From: Candidatus Krumholzibacteriota bacterium
Lineage (GTDB): Bacteria > Krumholzibacteriota > Krumholzibacteriia > LZORAL124-64-63
DNA: 53,301 nt
Direction of reading: 5' to 3'
NCBI GenBank assembly: GCA_024277025.1
Contig: JAJRWA010000126.1
Span: forward strand, 1-53,301
Shown: one piece after another, positions 8,101 to 15,929 of the stretch
Numbering within the stretch: position 1 is the stretch's first letter
How the letters are laid out: each line of letters starts with the position of its first letter
Translations under genes and position numbers: made by a program
Notes under the pieces: generated by a model
Told to the model about the DNA's origin: nothing
Seen by the model: only the letters and a program-made list of their open reading frames with translations
The model's database searches: none

Positions 8101-8945
8101 CGGACGGCAGTTTCACGCTGTCCGGACTGTGGGGCGGCACGTACACGATCACGGCCGAGGCTGACGGGTACGCACCGGCCACCCGCCGCGTCGTCGTGAC
8201 CGACGACATGGTCACCGACGGCGTGGAGTTCTACCTGCTGCCGGTGGTCGAGGCCCGCTACGCGGCCAACCCCGGCCTGTCGATTCCCGACAACGATCCG
8301 GTCGGGGTGACCGACGCGATCGAGGTCAGCGAGACCGGGACCATTCACGACCTCAACATCGACGTGGACATCAGTCACTTTTCGGTGGGGCAACTGGTTG
8401 TCCGGCTGACGAGCCCCGCCGGCACGACCGTAACCCTGCGCAACCGGACCGGGGGCACGGCTGACGACCTGGTGGGCAACTGGCCCGCGTCCCTGTTTGT
8501 GGACGGTCCGGGCACTTTGGCGGATTTTGCGGGCGAGAATCCCCAGGGTGCCTGGACCTTGACCGTTGCCGATGAACAACTCGGGGCGCTGGGCACGTTC
8601 AATGCCTGGGGTCTCAACCTGCTGGTGGTCGACCACGCCGCGGCAGCCGTGCCGGCCGGCCGGCCGGTCGCCACCCGTCTGCTGGGAAACTCACCCAATC
8701 CTTTCAATCCACGCACGACGATCGCGTTCGAGCTGGTTCGTTCCGGACCGGTGCGGTTGGACGTGTACGACGTAAAGGGGCGGCGTGTCCGCCGGCTGGC
8801 GGCCCGCACTTACCAGGCGGGCCGGCACGAAATCGTCTGGGACGGTCGTGACGAGCGCGGCGGCGAGACCGCCAGCGGGTTGTACTTCTTTCGCCTGCTG
8901 GCGGACCACGAGGTGCAGACCCGCAAGATGATGCTGGTGCGATGA
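5190..8945 (+). CDS. Secreted subtilisin-like protein lacking the catalytic histidine
   Basis: The product is 1251 residues. The ATG preceded by AAGGAAGG is chosen; an upstream ATG overlaps the previous stop but would put 10 charged residues before the signal peptide. The fold is S8: Asp213 (ILDTGYELGH) and Ser429 (GNGTSYAVALVAG) are present. Where the family has HGT the sequence reads LYGTAALSALAGY (Tyr254), and the usual GNEG oxyanion loop reads VGDQR (Asp355). Proteolysis by the normal mechanism is therefore unlikely. Further domains are an Ig-like segment, a GATase/ThuA-like Rossmann segment (about 700-920, starting RVLLVDDRAN), a carboxypeptidase-regulatory-like domain, a proprotein-convertase P-domain (about 1025-1145) and the C-terminal sorting module (NPFNPRTTIAFE to MMLVR). 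It lies 26 bases after the active subtilisin and is probably cotranscribed. Confidence 0.9.
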   Translation: MSANRMPIALAVLLLAVTVGSGPVRATDAKYTPQVVQALADSGDEPLLIWVGFADKGLSAAAQANALDALAAQLPAPVRARRTLRSRGRPLVDAADLPLDAGYLAAVAATGARPRRESRWLNAASFAATRDQITAIAELPFVQAVDLVGRGRGAKPQLSSEPSAAMAEQLAGGGKSLGGLPYGASVTGLAQANITGAHALGLSGAGVTIAILDTGYELGHECFRDLDVVATWDFIHDDEYVGPRKNDHRDQVLYGTAALSALAGYSADNLIGAAYGAAVILAKTEDLLDEIPAEEDNWIAALEWAEGLGADVVVSGLGYYNWYDFADLNGSTALITVAAELAVARGVCVVNAVGDQRLNPEWNHILPPADGRNVLAVGAVDLDDQFASFSGPGPTADGRIKPDLMALGVSTPIAYFGLPDMYYYGNGTSYAVALVAGTAALMLEQNPGLTPRLIGEALRETGSRAQLPDNNFGWGVIDAVAAMNHGSPAIDHTPLTDNEGGTGSYPVTARITSSRGLDESGLWVAWRVAGEAWQMVPMSGVGGDDYTGAIPPQSRTGTNVEYYLVATDSSGVASRLPATAPGDVFTFHVGVDTTPPVVAHVSLADQVPANWPPTLVVAATDNQAVAQAEVIFNPDLNGSGPYYLTPVGDHYELDFPVDQSLVLPGMVFSYVLVTRDTAAIPNLTTSGPYSFSIVNSKGRVLLVDDRANTQNAPVSGRADPAGSATPDKSAADLAAWISAAGFDVDVLPAEQVGSGSFLPYDAVVVSSGSNYGPLNHPELRRTMVAWVEAGGRLVIDGGEVAYAAGEQPGYPDLMGTVLPIESYQGEDAVVLRPPTAMVGHPLLNRPHRITGPVTIDNLGGMDFTAADMVLAATDAIMVLQSGSGTRRGGVVARDDNTSPDAGQVVYLPFDPLRITPAADGQDLIDNVLTYLLFKEAPGTASISGRVTLAGAQDHGGVTVRNGVNQSTVTAADGSFTLSGLWGGTYTITAEADGYAPATRRVVVTDDMVTDGVEFYLLPVVEARYAANPGLSIPDNDPVGVTDAIEVSETGTIHDLNIDVDISHFSVGQLVVRLTSPAGTTVTLRNRTGGTADDLVGNWPASLFVDGPGTLADFAGENPQGAWTLTVADEQLGALGTFNAWGLNLLVVDHAAAAVPAGRPVATRLLGNSPNPFNPRTTIAFELVRSGPVRLDVYDVKGRRVRRLAARTYQAGRHEIVWDGRDERGGETASGLYFFRLLADHEVQTRKMMLVR

Positions 8946-9004
8946 GACCCGGAGGCAACGTACTGAATGACGCCAATGGAACGCCAACCCTGGGAGTAGA
9001 GAAC

Positions 9005-10435
9005 ATGAAACAGACCCTGATCAAGAACACCGGCCTGACGACGATTGTCGTGGCTCTGGTTTGCCTGCTGGCGAGCGCAGCGGCGGCGTTGCCGACCATC
9101 GCCTGGACCGGCGACAACTTTCCCTCGGACATCTCGGCCGACGGGTCCGTGGTTGTCGGCAACAGCAATGACGGCAACTACGAGACCTTTCGCTGGACGG
9201 CCCTGACCGGTGCGGTCTACCTCGGCATGCATACCGGGAATCTCGATTCCGGCGGCGGCACACCCGACGTTTCGGATGACGGTTTGCGCGTATCGGCGAC
9301 CATCATCACCGCGGATTCCCTGTACGCCACCCAGGGCATCTGGACCAAGGGCATCGGCTGGGAGCGTTCGATGCCGCCCATCCCGCCGGAGGGCGGCCTG
9401 CTCGGCGACGGGCTGGGCTCCGCCTGGGGCCTGTCGGGCGACGGCAGCACCCTGACGGGCTTCTTCTGGCGTCCCGGCGCGAGCGACGGCTCCGCGCACG
9501 CCAACACCTGGAACGTGGACGACGGCACCTTCGAGCATCTGACGACACCTTTGAATAATTGCCGCGGCAACGACCTCAGCTACGACGGCTCGGTCGTCGT
9601 GGGCTGGAGCGAGCGCTTCGACGGAGTCTGGCAGCCGACGGTGTGGGAAAACGGCGGCTACGAGGTGCTCCAGCACAGTGAGTATTGGACCGAGGCCACC
9701 GGTGTCTCCAACGACGGGAACACGATCTGGGGCGTGGCGGCCGACACCCTGACCACGATTCCCTCGGCGACCATCTGGCAGCGCACCGCCACGGGCTGGG
9801 ACGAGCAGATCCTGGGCGTGCTGCCGGGGACTTTCCCGGGCTATGGGCAGTCCATCGTGCGGGACGTGGCCGGGATCGGCAATATAGCCGTGGGATACAA
9901 CGAGTTCACCTGGGGTTCGACCACGGGCTTTGTCTGGACCCTGAACGAGGGCATGGTGGCGGCCGCGGACTTCTTCGCGGCCTACGGCGTGACGTTTCCC
10001 GCCAACTTCACGATCTCGACCCTCAGCGCGATCTCATTCGACGGCCGGACCATCTGCGGATTCGGCTTCGATCAGGGGACCTATCCGCCTGCCTACCAGG
10101 GCTTTGTCGTGACGTTGGACTACGTTTCGAGCGTGCCCCTGCCCACGGCGGCTTCCGGTCTGGCCTTCGCGCCCAACTTCCCCAACCCGTTCAACCCGTC
10201 GACGACGATCTCGCTCTCGCTCGATCGGGAGCAGGATGTGCGCCTGGATATCTTCGACATTCGGGGCAGCCTGGTGCGCACGCTGCACACCGGCAGCCTG
10301 CCGGCCGGGCGCAACGAACTGCTCTGGGACGGCCGCGACAACAACGGGCTGCAGGCCGCCAGCGGCATGTATTTCTCGCGCGCCCGGGGTGACCGGGGCG
10401 AGGCTGATTCCGACCGCATGATGCTGGTCAAGTAG
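9005..10435 (+). CDS. Secreted HAF-repeat protein with C-terminal sorting domain
   Basis: The product is 476 residues. The ATG before MKQTLIKNTG is chosen because it gives a clean signal peptide ending SAAAA and has GGAG upstream; a longer in-frame form would bury it. The body is built of repeats of the type 'S-x-D-G-x-x-V-V-G ... F-R/V-W-T' (SADGSVVVGN, SYDGSVVVGW, SFDGRTICGF), the pattern of the extracellular HAF repeat family, probably a beta-propeller-like fold. The last 85 residues are the sorting module (NFPNPFNPSTTISL, LLWDGRDNNG, ASGMYF, DRMMLVK). No enzymatic residues are evident. It stands between the two subtilisin-like genes and its shorter paralogue. Confidence 0.85.
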   Translation: MKQTLIKNTGLTTIVVALVCLLASAAAALPTIAWTGDNFPSDISADGSVVVGNSNDGNYETFRWTALTGAVYLGMHTGNLDSGGGTPDVSDDGLRVSATIITADSLYATQGIWTKGIGWERSMPPIPPEGGLLGDGLGSAWGLSGDGSTLTGFFWRPGASDGSAHANTWNVDDGTFEHLTTPLNNCRGNDLSYDGSVVVGWSERFDGVWQPTVWENGGYEVLQHSEYWTEATGVSNDGNTIWGVAADTLTTIPSATIWQRTATGWDEQILGVLPGTFPGYGQSIVRDVAGIGNIAVGYNEFTWGSTTGFVWTLNEGMVAAADFFAAYGVTFPANFTISTLSAISFDGRTICGFGFDQGTYPPAYQGFVVTLDYVSSVPLPTAASGLAFAPNFPNPFNPSTTISLSLDREQDVRLDIFDIRGSLVRTLHTGSLPAGRNELLWDGRDNNGLQAASGMYFSRARGDRGEADSDRMMLVK

Positions 10436-10456
10436 TCGACCAGGGAGGAATTCATC

Positions 10457-11641
10457 ATTCGACAGCGGGTCACAGTACTCTGGGTCGCGTTCCTGCTCTG
10501 GAGCGGGAGCGCGTCCGCTGAAAAAGCCACCTTCGAGCTGTTGCAGCCGCCGGGTCAAAGCCAGTGGGCCGAGTTCTCCCTGTCGCGGGACGGCAGCAAC
10601 CTGGGCTGTCTGCTCGGTGGAGCGGTCTACTGGTGGACGGCCAGTGGCGGTTTCCGCCTGCTGGACAGCGGGCTGGCCAGTCAGGGCGGTGTGGGCATGG
10701 CCGCCGAGGGGGGAGCTCTGGTTGCGGCCCGGCCCGGTGCCACCGGGGCTGTGCCGACGATCTGGTACCGGGATGGTTCGTCACGAGCCCTGGCGGTCGA
10801 GTTGTCCGATTGCGGGGCCGACCATCAGGTTGATGGCGGCTTTGACCTCAACGCCGATTGCACGGTGGTGGTGGGCCAGGTGGTCGGCTGCGACGGTGAG
10901 CGGGCTTTTCGGTGGTCCAATACCAGCGGCCTGGTTGAATTGCCGGCGGTCCCGGGCGGCGATAGTCGCGGTACCGCGGTCTCGGCCGATGGCCGAGTCA
11001 TCGTGGGGTTCTGCGAGAGCGATGAGGGCGGATACCGCCGGCCGGTGATCTGGCGGGCCGGGCGGAAGCCGGTCTTCTTCCTGGGCGCTGACCATCCCGG
11101 CGAGGCCTTGAACATCAGCCTCAACGGCCAGTTCGTCGTCGGCCAGGCCCAGCTCGGCGGCCTCAGTCCGCAGGCCTTTTTCTGGCAACAGGGCACCGCC
11201 CCGGTCAGTCTCGGCAATCTCAGTGGTCGGGCCACCGACACCAGTCTGGCCCGGGCCGTGGCGGACAACGGGACAGTTGTGGGATGGAGCGGAGACGCCT
11301 TGTGGGGTGACCAGGAAGCTTTCGTGTGGTCGGCGCAGGGCGGTATGCAGTCCTGCGCCCGCCTGCTGGCGGCCCAGGGTGCCAAGTTGCCCGAGGGCGT
11401 GCTGCTGACCGCCGCCCTGGATATTTCCGGCGACGGACGCACCGTCGTCGGTACCTGTCGTGACAAGGACTGGAACCAGGGCTATTGGATGGCCAGGCTG
11501 GGTGAGACGGTCGGTCCGGTGTCTGACGCGACGACCAGACCCTGGCGCCCGGCGGCCATGGACCATCTGGCGCCCGACTCGCTGGATGTCCTGGAGGCCG
11601 ACATGCTGAACCCCTTCCCCTTTGGTCGGCGTCGCTACTGA
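10457..11641 (+). CDS. Secreted HAF-repeat protein, apparent AUU/AUC start, no sorting tail
   Basis: This is about 394 residues, a paralogue of the preceding protein (DISGDGRTVVG, SADGRVIVGF and LNADCTVVVGQ repeats; LLAAQGAKLPEG matching FFAAYGVTFPAN). The first canonical start, TTG 10541, would cut off a good signal peptide encoded just upstream (IRQRVTVLWVAFLLWSGSAS, then A). Reading back in frame there is no ATG, GTG or TTG before the previous gene's TAG. GGGAGGA ends five bases before an ATC and eight before the ATT chosen here. I infer initiation at ATT or ATC, unless a base is misread. The C-terminal sorting module is missing; the chain ends NPFPFGRRRY. It is probably cotranscribed with its neighbours, 21 bases away. 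Confidence 0.7.
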   Translation: MRQRVTVLWVAFLLWSGSASAEKATFELLQPPGQSQWAEFSLSRDGSNLGCLLGGAVYWWTASGGFRLLDSGLASQGGVGMAAEGGALVAARPGATGAVPTIWYRDGSSRALAVELSDCGADHQVDGGFDLNADCTVVVGQVVGCDGERAFRWSNTSGLVELPAVPGGDSRGTAVSADGRVIVGFCESDEGGYRRPVIWRAGRKPVFFLGADHPGEALNISLNGQFVVGQAQLGGLSPQAFFWQQGTAPVSLGNLSGRATDTSLARAVADNGTVVGWSGDALWGDQEAFVWSAQGGMQSCARLLAAQGAKLPEGVLLTAALDISGDGRTVVGTCRDKDWNQGYWMARLGETVGPVSDATTRPWRPAAMDHLAPDSLDVLEADMLNPFPFGRRRY

Positions 11642-11647
11642 AACAGG

Positions 11648-11683
11648 ATGGGCGGTGCATTCCGGCCGCCCATGCGATATACT
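11648..11683 (+). promoter_or_regulatory. Hairpin followed by a -10-like element before the hybrid sensor gene
   Basis: ATGGGCGG and CCGCCCAT form an 8-bp stem around 10 bases. TATACT follows five bases later, without a clear -35 box. It may allow separate control of the regulator gene, by partial termination or an internal promoter. Confidence 0.35.
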
Positions 11684-11737
11684 CAGCGCCAATGGTTCCT
11701 GATCAATACGGCCTGTCCTCCGCTCCGGGATCTGTCC

Positions 11738-14700
11738 ATGAAATTGTTTGCAAAGTGCCTGCTGCTGGTGATCGTGCCGGTGCTGGCCGGATCCGCCGCC
11801 GCGGTACCGGTCCGTTTCGAACACTTGACGGTCAACGACGGCCTGCCCGAGAATTCGGTGCGCGCGATCATCCAGGATCAGTACGGGTTCCTGTGGTTCG
11901 CTACCCAGAACGGTGTCGCCCGCTACGACGGCACCGGCATGAAGACCTACCTGCCGGATCCGGCCGACTCCAACAGTATCGATATCCGCTTTGTGCTGGC
12001 CATGGCCGAGGACGATACGGGTTCCATCTGGCTGGGGTCGTTCTCGGCCGGCGTGTCGTTGTACGATCCGGTGCGGGACCGCTTCACGAACTTTCCCGCC
12101 GGTGACGGCCATCCGGGCCCCGGTGTGGCGGCAATCAAGCCTGCGGCCGACGGGGTCTGGTTCACTTCCACGACCGGCGGATTGTACCGGGCGGTGGGCA
12201 GGCGCTTCGAGCGCATCCCGGTGCCGCCGCTGCAGGCTGTGCGCGACGCCGACCTGACCGGGCTGGATGTGACCGAGCGGGAAATCTGGGTGGGCTCGGC
12301 CGACAACGGCCTGGCGGTGCTGGACCGCACCACCAACTCGTGGCGCCTTTTGCACCATGACGCCAACGACCCGGAAAGCCTGCCCAGCGATCACATCACC
12401 TTCATCTTCCGGGACTCGCAGGGCCGGGTCTGGGTCGGCAGCCGGGCGGGCTTGGCCCTGCACAAGGGTGACGGCCGGTTCATGGTCTTCAAGCCCCGGC
12501 CGGATCTGGGCGCTGTCGAGCCCAACTACCTGGTCTGCATCACCGAGGACCATCAGGGCAACTTGTGGATCGGGGCGGCGGCTGGGCTTTACCAGTTCAT
12601 TCCGGGCACGGGGCGGTTCACCCATTTCGTCAACGAGCCGGACCGGCCGGATTCTCCCGTACTGGGGCCGGTGCTGAGCATCCACTGCGATCGTTCGGGC
12701 ATCATCTGGGCCGGTTCCTGGCACACGGGCCTGAACAAGTACGACCCGGGCAGTTCCAAGTTCGACGTATTCCTGCATGATCCCGCGGACGAGCGCAGCC
12801 TCGACGAGACGGCTATCGGTTCGGTCTTCGAGGATCGTGCGGGTGACCTCTGGGTCGGCACCGGGCCGCGCACGCCGTCGGGGCGGGGTGGGGCGCTCAA
12901 TCGGCGTCGGCCCGGCCAACCGGGCTTCGACCGCTTCCATTTTCCCGGCAGCGGGGAAACCCGGGTCCGCACCGTGTACAGCATGATCGAGGATGCTGCC
13001 GGCGACCTGTGGGTGGGCACGAACGTGGGGCTCTGGCAGTTTGATAGCGCCGCTGGCCGGGTCAGCCGTCCGCCGATCCTCGCGGGGGCGCCGACGCCGG
13101 TGGCCACTGGCCGCATTCTGGACATGGAGTTCGATGCCGCCGGCCGGATCTGGGTCACCGCCTGGCTGGCGGGCATCCACCGTTACGATCCCGCGACCGG
13201 CGTCTGGCATTCCTTCCGGTCTGACCCCGCCGATTCGACCTCGCTGCTGGGCGATGACCTGTCGGCGATCTGCCTGGATCAGACGGGCGGTTTCTGGTTG
13301 GGCAGCGACAAGGCGGGCTTGCAGGTCTTCGTGCCGCAAACCGATGCGTTCCGAACCGTGCCCGGCCTGGCCGGCGAGATGGCTTCGGTCGGTACCATCG
13401 TGCCCGCGGGCGGTCGGCGGGTTCTGGTCAGCACCGGCGCCGGCATCCTGCTCTGCGAACCCGAGGGTATCGTCCGCACTTTCACCACCCGCACCGGCCT
13501 GCCGTCGGACTACGCGGGCCAGATCATTCTCGATCGCAACGACGATCTGTGGGTTTCGACCGGCATGGGCCTGGCCCGGACCGATCTGCAGGGAGGCCAG
13601 GTCACGGTCTACGACGAGCGGGACGGTCTGCCGCGCAATGAACTGTACTTTGCGGCCTGCCAGACCGCGACCGGCCGGATCTACTTTGGCGGCCACGGGG
13701 GGCTGGTCTCTTTTCACCCGGACAGCCTGCGCCAGAACACGTTCGTGCCGCCGGTACTGATCACCGACGTACGGCTGCACGACAAGCCGCTGGTGGTCGC
13801 GCCGGATTCGCCGCTGCACAAGTCACTGCCGGAGACCCGGGTTCTGGAGCTGGGTCCCCGGCAGAACGACATTTCACTGACGTTTGCCGCCCTGGACTTC
13901 GCGCACCCCGAGCGCAATCGCTACCGCTACCGCCTGGAGCCCCACGACGAGGATTGGCGGGAGGCCACCGAACTGAACGCGGCCCACTACACGAACCTCA
14001 ACCCGGGCACCTACACGTTCTCGGTCATGGGCAGCAACAGCGAGGGGTTGTGGAGCGCAGAGCCGGCGGTTCTGCGCATCGTCATCGCGCCGCCCTGGTA
14101 CCGGACCGTCTGGGCCAACCTGTTCTATGTGATCGTGGTCATGTCCCTGGTGGTCGGCGTGTACCGGCACCTGCTGAACCGCGAACGGATGCGCATGGCC
14201 CTGGAGATCGAGCGCAACGAGGCGAGCAACCTGCAGAATCTGGATCAGCTCAAGTCGCGTTTCTTCACCAATATCTCCCATGAATTCCGCACGCCACTGA
14301 CCCTGCTGATGTCGCCCCTGCAACGGTTGCAGGAGGATCCCAACAGCGGCAGTCCCGAGCTGTTCGGGACCATGGCCCGCAACGCGCGCCGACTTGGGCG
14401 GTTGATCGATCAGTTGCTGGACCTGTCCCGCCTGGAGGCGGACCGGATGCCGGTCCGGTGGCGGCACGGCGACTGGGAAAAATATCTGCGCGCCCTGGTC
14501 TCCTCGTTCAGTTCGCTGGCCGAGCAAAGGCATCTGGTCCTGACCGTCAACTGGCCTGGCCAGTCCGACGCCGCCTGGTACGATCCCGACCTGCTGGACA
14601 AGGTGCTGGTCAATCTGCTTTCCAACGCCATGAAATTCACGCCCAGCGGTGGCGAGGTCACGCTGACGGTGGCCGTGTCGGCGACCAAAGCGGTACACCC

Positions 14701-15856
14701 CTGGCCGGGGCAGTTGCACGAACAGCGGACCGGCGGGCAAGCGCGGCAGTTGGCGCTCACGGTGCGCAACACCGGCTCTTTCATCCCGCCCGAGGATCTG
14801 GCCAACGTTTTCGACCGCTTTCACCAGGTGGTCGAGAACTCGGACTTCGGCGACCTGGGTTCGGGGATCGGCTTGGCCCTGGTCAAGGAACTGGTCGAGT
14901 ACCACGGTGGCGAGGTGGGCGTCCGGAGTGATCGCCAGACGGGCACAACCTTCAGCGTTGCCCTGCCTCTGTACCTGACCGCACCGCCCGGCGGCGTGGA
15001 GGTCCCGGCGCGGGAAGATGGACCCGCCGTGGCCGGTGAGGTGGCCGTGGCGCCCGAGGTGGCCGCCGTTGACGATGAAGTGGACGACGTGCTGGACAAC
15101 GATCTGGCGACGGTCCTGGTCGTGGAGGACAATGCCGACCTGCGTAGCTACGTGCGCGAGGAGTTGAGCGGCGAGTTCAATGTCCTGGTGGCCGCCGACG
15201 GTCGGCAGGGACTGGATCTGGCCCGCGACGAGATTCCCGATTTGGTGCTCAGCGACGTGATGATGCCCGTCATGGATGGGTTCGAACTGTGCCGGGCCCT
15301 GAAGCAGGACGACCTGACCAACCACGTGCCGGTGATTCTGCTGACGGCCAAGGCCGAGGCGGCGAGCCGGAAGGAAGGGTTCCAGATCGGGGCCGACGAC
15401 TATGTGGCCAAGCCGTTCGATGTGGAGGAATTGCGCATCCGGATCCGTAACCTGATCGAGCAGCGCCGGCTGCTGGCTGAGCGCTTCAACCAGTTGGAGG
15501 TGGCGCGGCCCGGGCGAGCGCACAATCCGGTGCCTTCGGCGGATGATCGTTTCCTGACCCGGGCCCGCGAGATCATCGCGACCAACCTGGAGGACCCGGA
15601 CTTCCGGGTCGAGGCCCTCTGTCGCGAGATCGGCATGAGCCGCACCCAGTTGCACCGGAAGCTGAAGGCAGTCGCAGGTCGTTCCGCCGGGGAATTCCTG
15701 CGCACCGAGCGTCTGAACAAGGCGGCAGGCATGTTGGCCGGGGGGGACGTCAACGTGACGGAGGTGGCGTACTCGGTGGGCTATCGCAGCCTTTCCCAGT
15801 TCGCCAAGGCGTTTCGGGAGCAGTTCGGCATGGCGCCTTCGGACTTCGAGGCCTGA
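11738..15856 (+). CDS. Hybrid two-component regulator (HTCS): propeller sensor, kinase, receiver, AraC output
   Basis: A single 1372-residue polypeptide holds a whole two-component system. The ATG is chosen because it starts a signal peptide (MKLFAKCLLLVIVPVLAGSA). About 13 two-component-regulator propeller repeats follow (FLWFATQNGVARYDG, SIWLGS, RVWVGSRAGLAL and similar). Then come a Y_Y_Y domain (about 720-785) and one membrane helix (VWANLFYVIVVMSLVVGVYR). The HisKA box has His848 (FFTNISHEFRTPL), followed by HATPase_c with GSGIGLALVKEL, a receiver with Asp1173 (LVLSDVMMPVMDG) and Lys in VAKPF, and a C-terminal AraC-type HTH (SRTQLHRKLKA, VTEVAYSVGYRSLSQFAKAF). In Bacteroidetes such proteins sense oligosaccharides and switch on adjacent uptake loci. 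Here the neighbours are proteases and HAF proteins, which suggests it controls them. Confidence 0.95.
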   Translation: MKLFAKCLLLVIVPVLAGSAAAVPVRFEHLTVNDGLPENSVRAIIQDQYGFLWFATQNGVARYDGTGMKTYLPDPADSNSIDIRFVLAMAEDDTGSIWLGSFSAGVSLYDPVRDRFTNFPAGDGHPGPGVAAIKPAADGVWFTSTTGGLYRAVGRRFERIPVPPLQAVRDADLTGLDVTEREIWVGSADNGLAVLDRTTNSWRLLHHDANDPESLPSDHITFIFRDSQGRVWVGSRAGLALHKGDGRFMVFKPRPDLGAVEPNYLVCITEDHQGNLWIGAAAGLYQFIPGTGRFTHFVNEPDRPDSPVLGPVLSIHCDRSGIIWAGSWHTGLNKYDPGSSKFDVFLHDPADERSLDETAIGSVFEDRAGDLWVGTGPRTPSGRGGALNRRRPGQPGFDRFHFPGSGETRVRTVYSMIEDAAGDLWVGTNVGLWQFDSAAGRVSRPPILAGAPTPVATGRILDMEFDAAGRIWVTAWLAGIHRYDPATGVWHSFRSDPADSTSLLGDDLSAICLDQTGGFWLGSDKAGLQVFVPQTDAFRTVPGLAGEMASVGTIVPAGGRRVLVSTGAGILLCEPEGIVRTFTTRTGLPSDYAGQIILDRNDDLWVSTGMGLARTDLQGGQVTVYDERDGLPRNELYFAACQTATGRIYFGGHGGLVSFHPDSLRQNTFVPPVLITDVRLHDKPLVVAPDSPLHKSLPETRVLELGPRQNDISLTFAALDFAHPERNRYRYRLEPHDEDWREATELNAAHYTNLNPGTYTFSVMGSNSEGLWSAEPAVLRIVIAPPWYRTVWANLFYVIVVMSLVVGVYRHLLNRERMRMALEIERNEASNLQNLDQLKSRFFTNISHEFRTPLTLLMSPLQRLQEDPNSGSPELFGTMARNARRLGRLIDQLLDLSRLEADRMPVRWRHGDWEKYLRALVSSFSSLAEQRHLVLTVNWPGQSDAAWYDPDLLDKVLVNLLSNAMKFTPSGGEVTLTVAVSATKAVHPWPGQLHEQRTGGQARQLALTVRNTGSFIPPEDLANVFDRFHQVVENSDFGDLGSGIGLALVKELVEYHGGEVGVRSDRQTGTTFSVALPLYLTAPPGGVEVPAREDGPAVAGEVAVAPEVAAVDDEVDDVLDNDLATVLVVEDNADLRSYVREELSGEFNVLVAADGRQGLDLARDEIPDLVLSDVMMPVMDGFELCRALKQDDLTNHVPVILLTAKAEAASRKEGFQIGADDYVAKPFDVEELRIRIRNLIEQRRLLAERFNQLEVARPGRAHNPVPSADDRFLTRAREIIATNLEDPDFRVEALCREIGMSRTQLHRKLKAVAGRSAGEFLRTERLNKAAGMLAGGDVNVTEVAYSVGYRSLSQFAKAFREQFGMAPSDFEA

Positions 15857-15877
15857 TTCCGTCGGTGCCTGACGAGC

Positions 15878-15901
15878 AGGGACCCGGCTGCCCGGGTCCC
15901 T
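15878..15901. terminator. Bidirectional terminator between convergent genes
   Basis: A perfect 10-bp stem, AGGGACCCGG and CCGGGTCCCT, closes a 4-nt loop. It lies between the converging regulator gene and the minus-strand secreted-protein gene. The T-run is short (CTTGG). Confidence 0.7.
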
Positions 15902-15929
15902 CTTGGTCCAACCAGCTTCTGTCTGGCCG

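Noticed and set aside
5043-8636. Nearly 1200-codon open frame on the minus strand
   Set aside because: It lies opposite the second subtilisin-like gene, is rich in R/H/G/V with no domain, signal or ribosome site, and is explained by high GC in third codon positions of the real gene.
10781-13819. About 1000-codon minus-strand frame across the HAF and regulator genes
   Set aside because: It spans the boundary between two well-supported plus-strand genes and has low-complexity R/A/H/G composition; a shadow of GC-rich codons.
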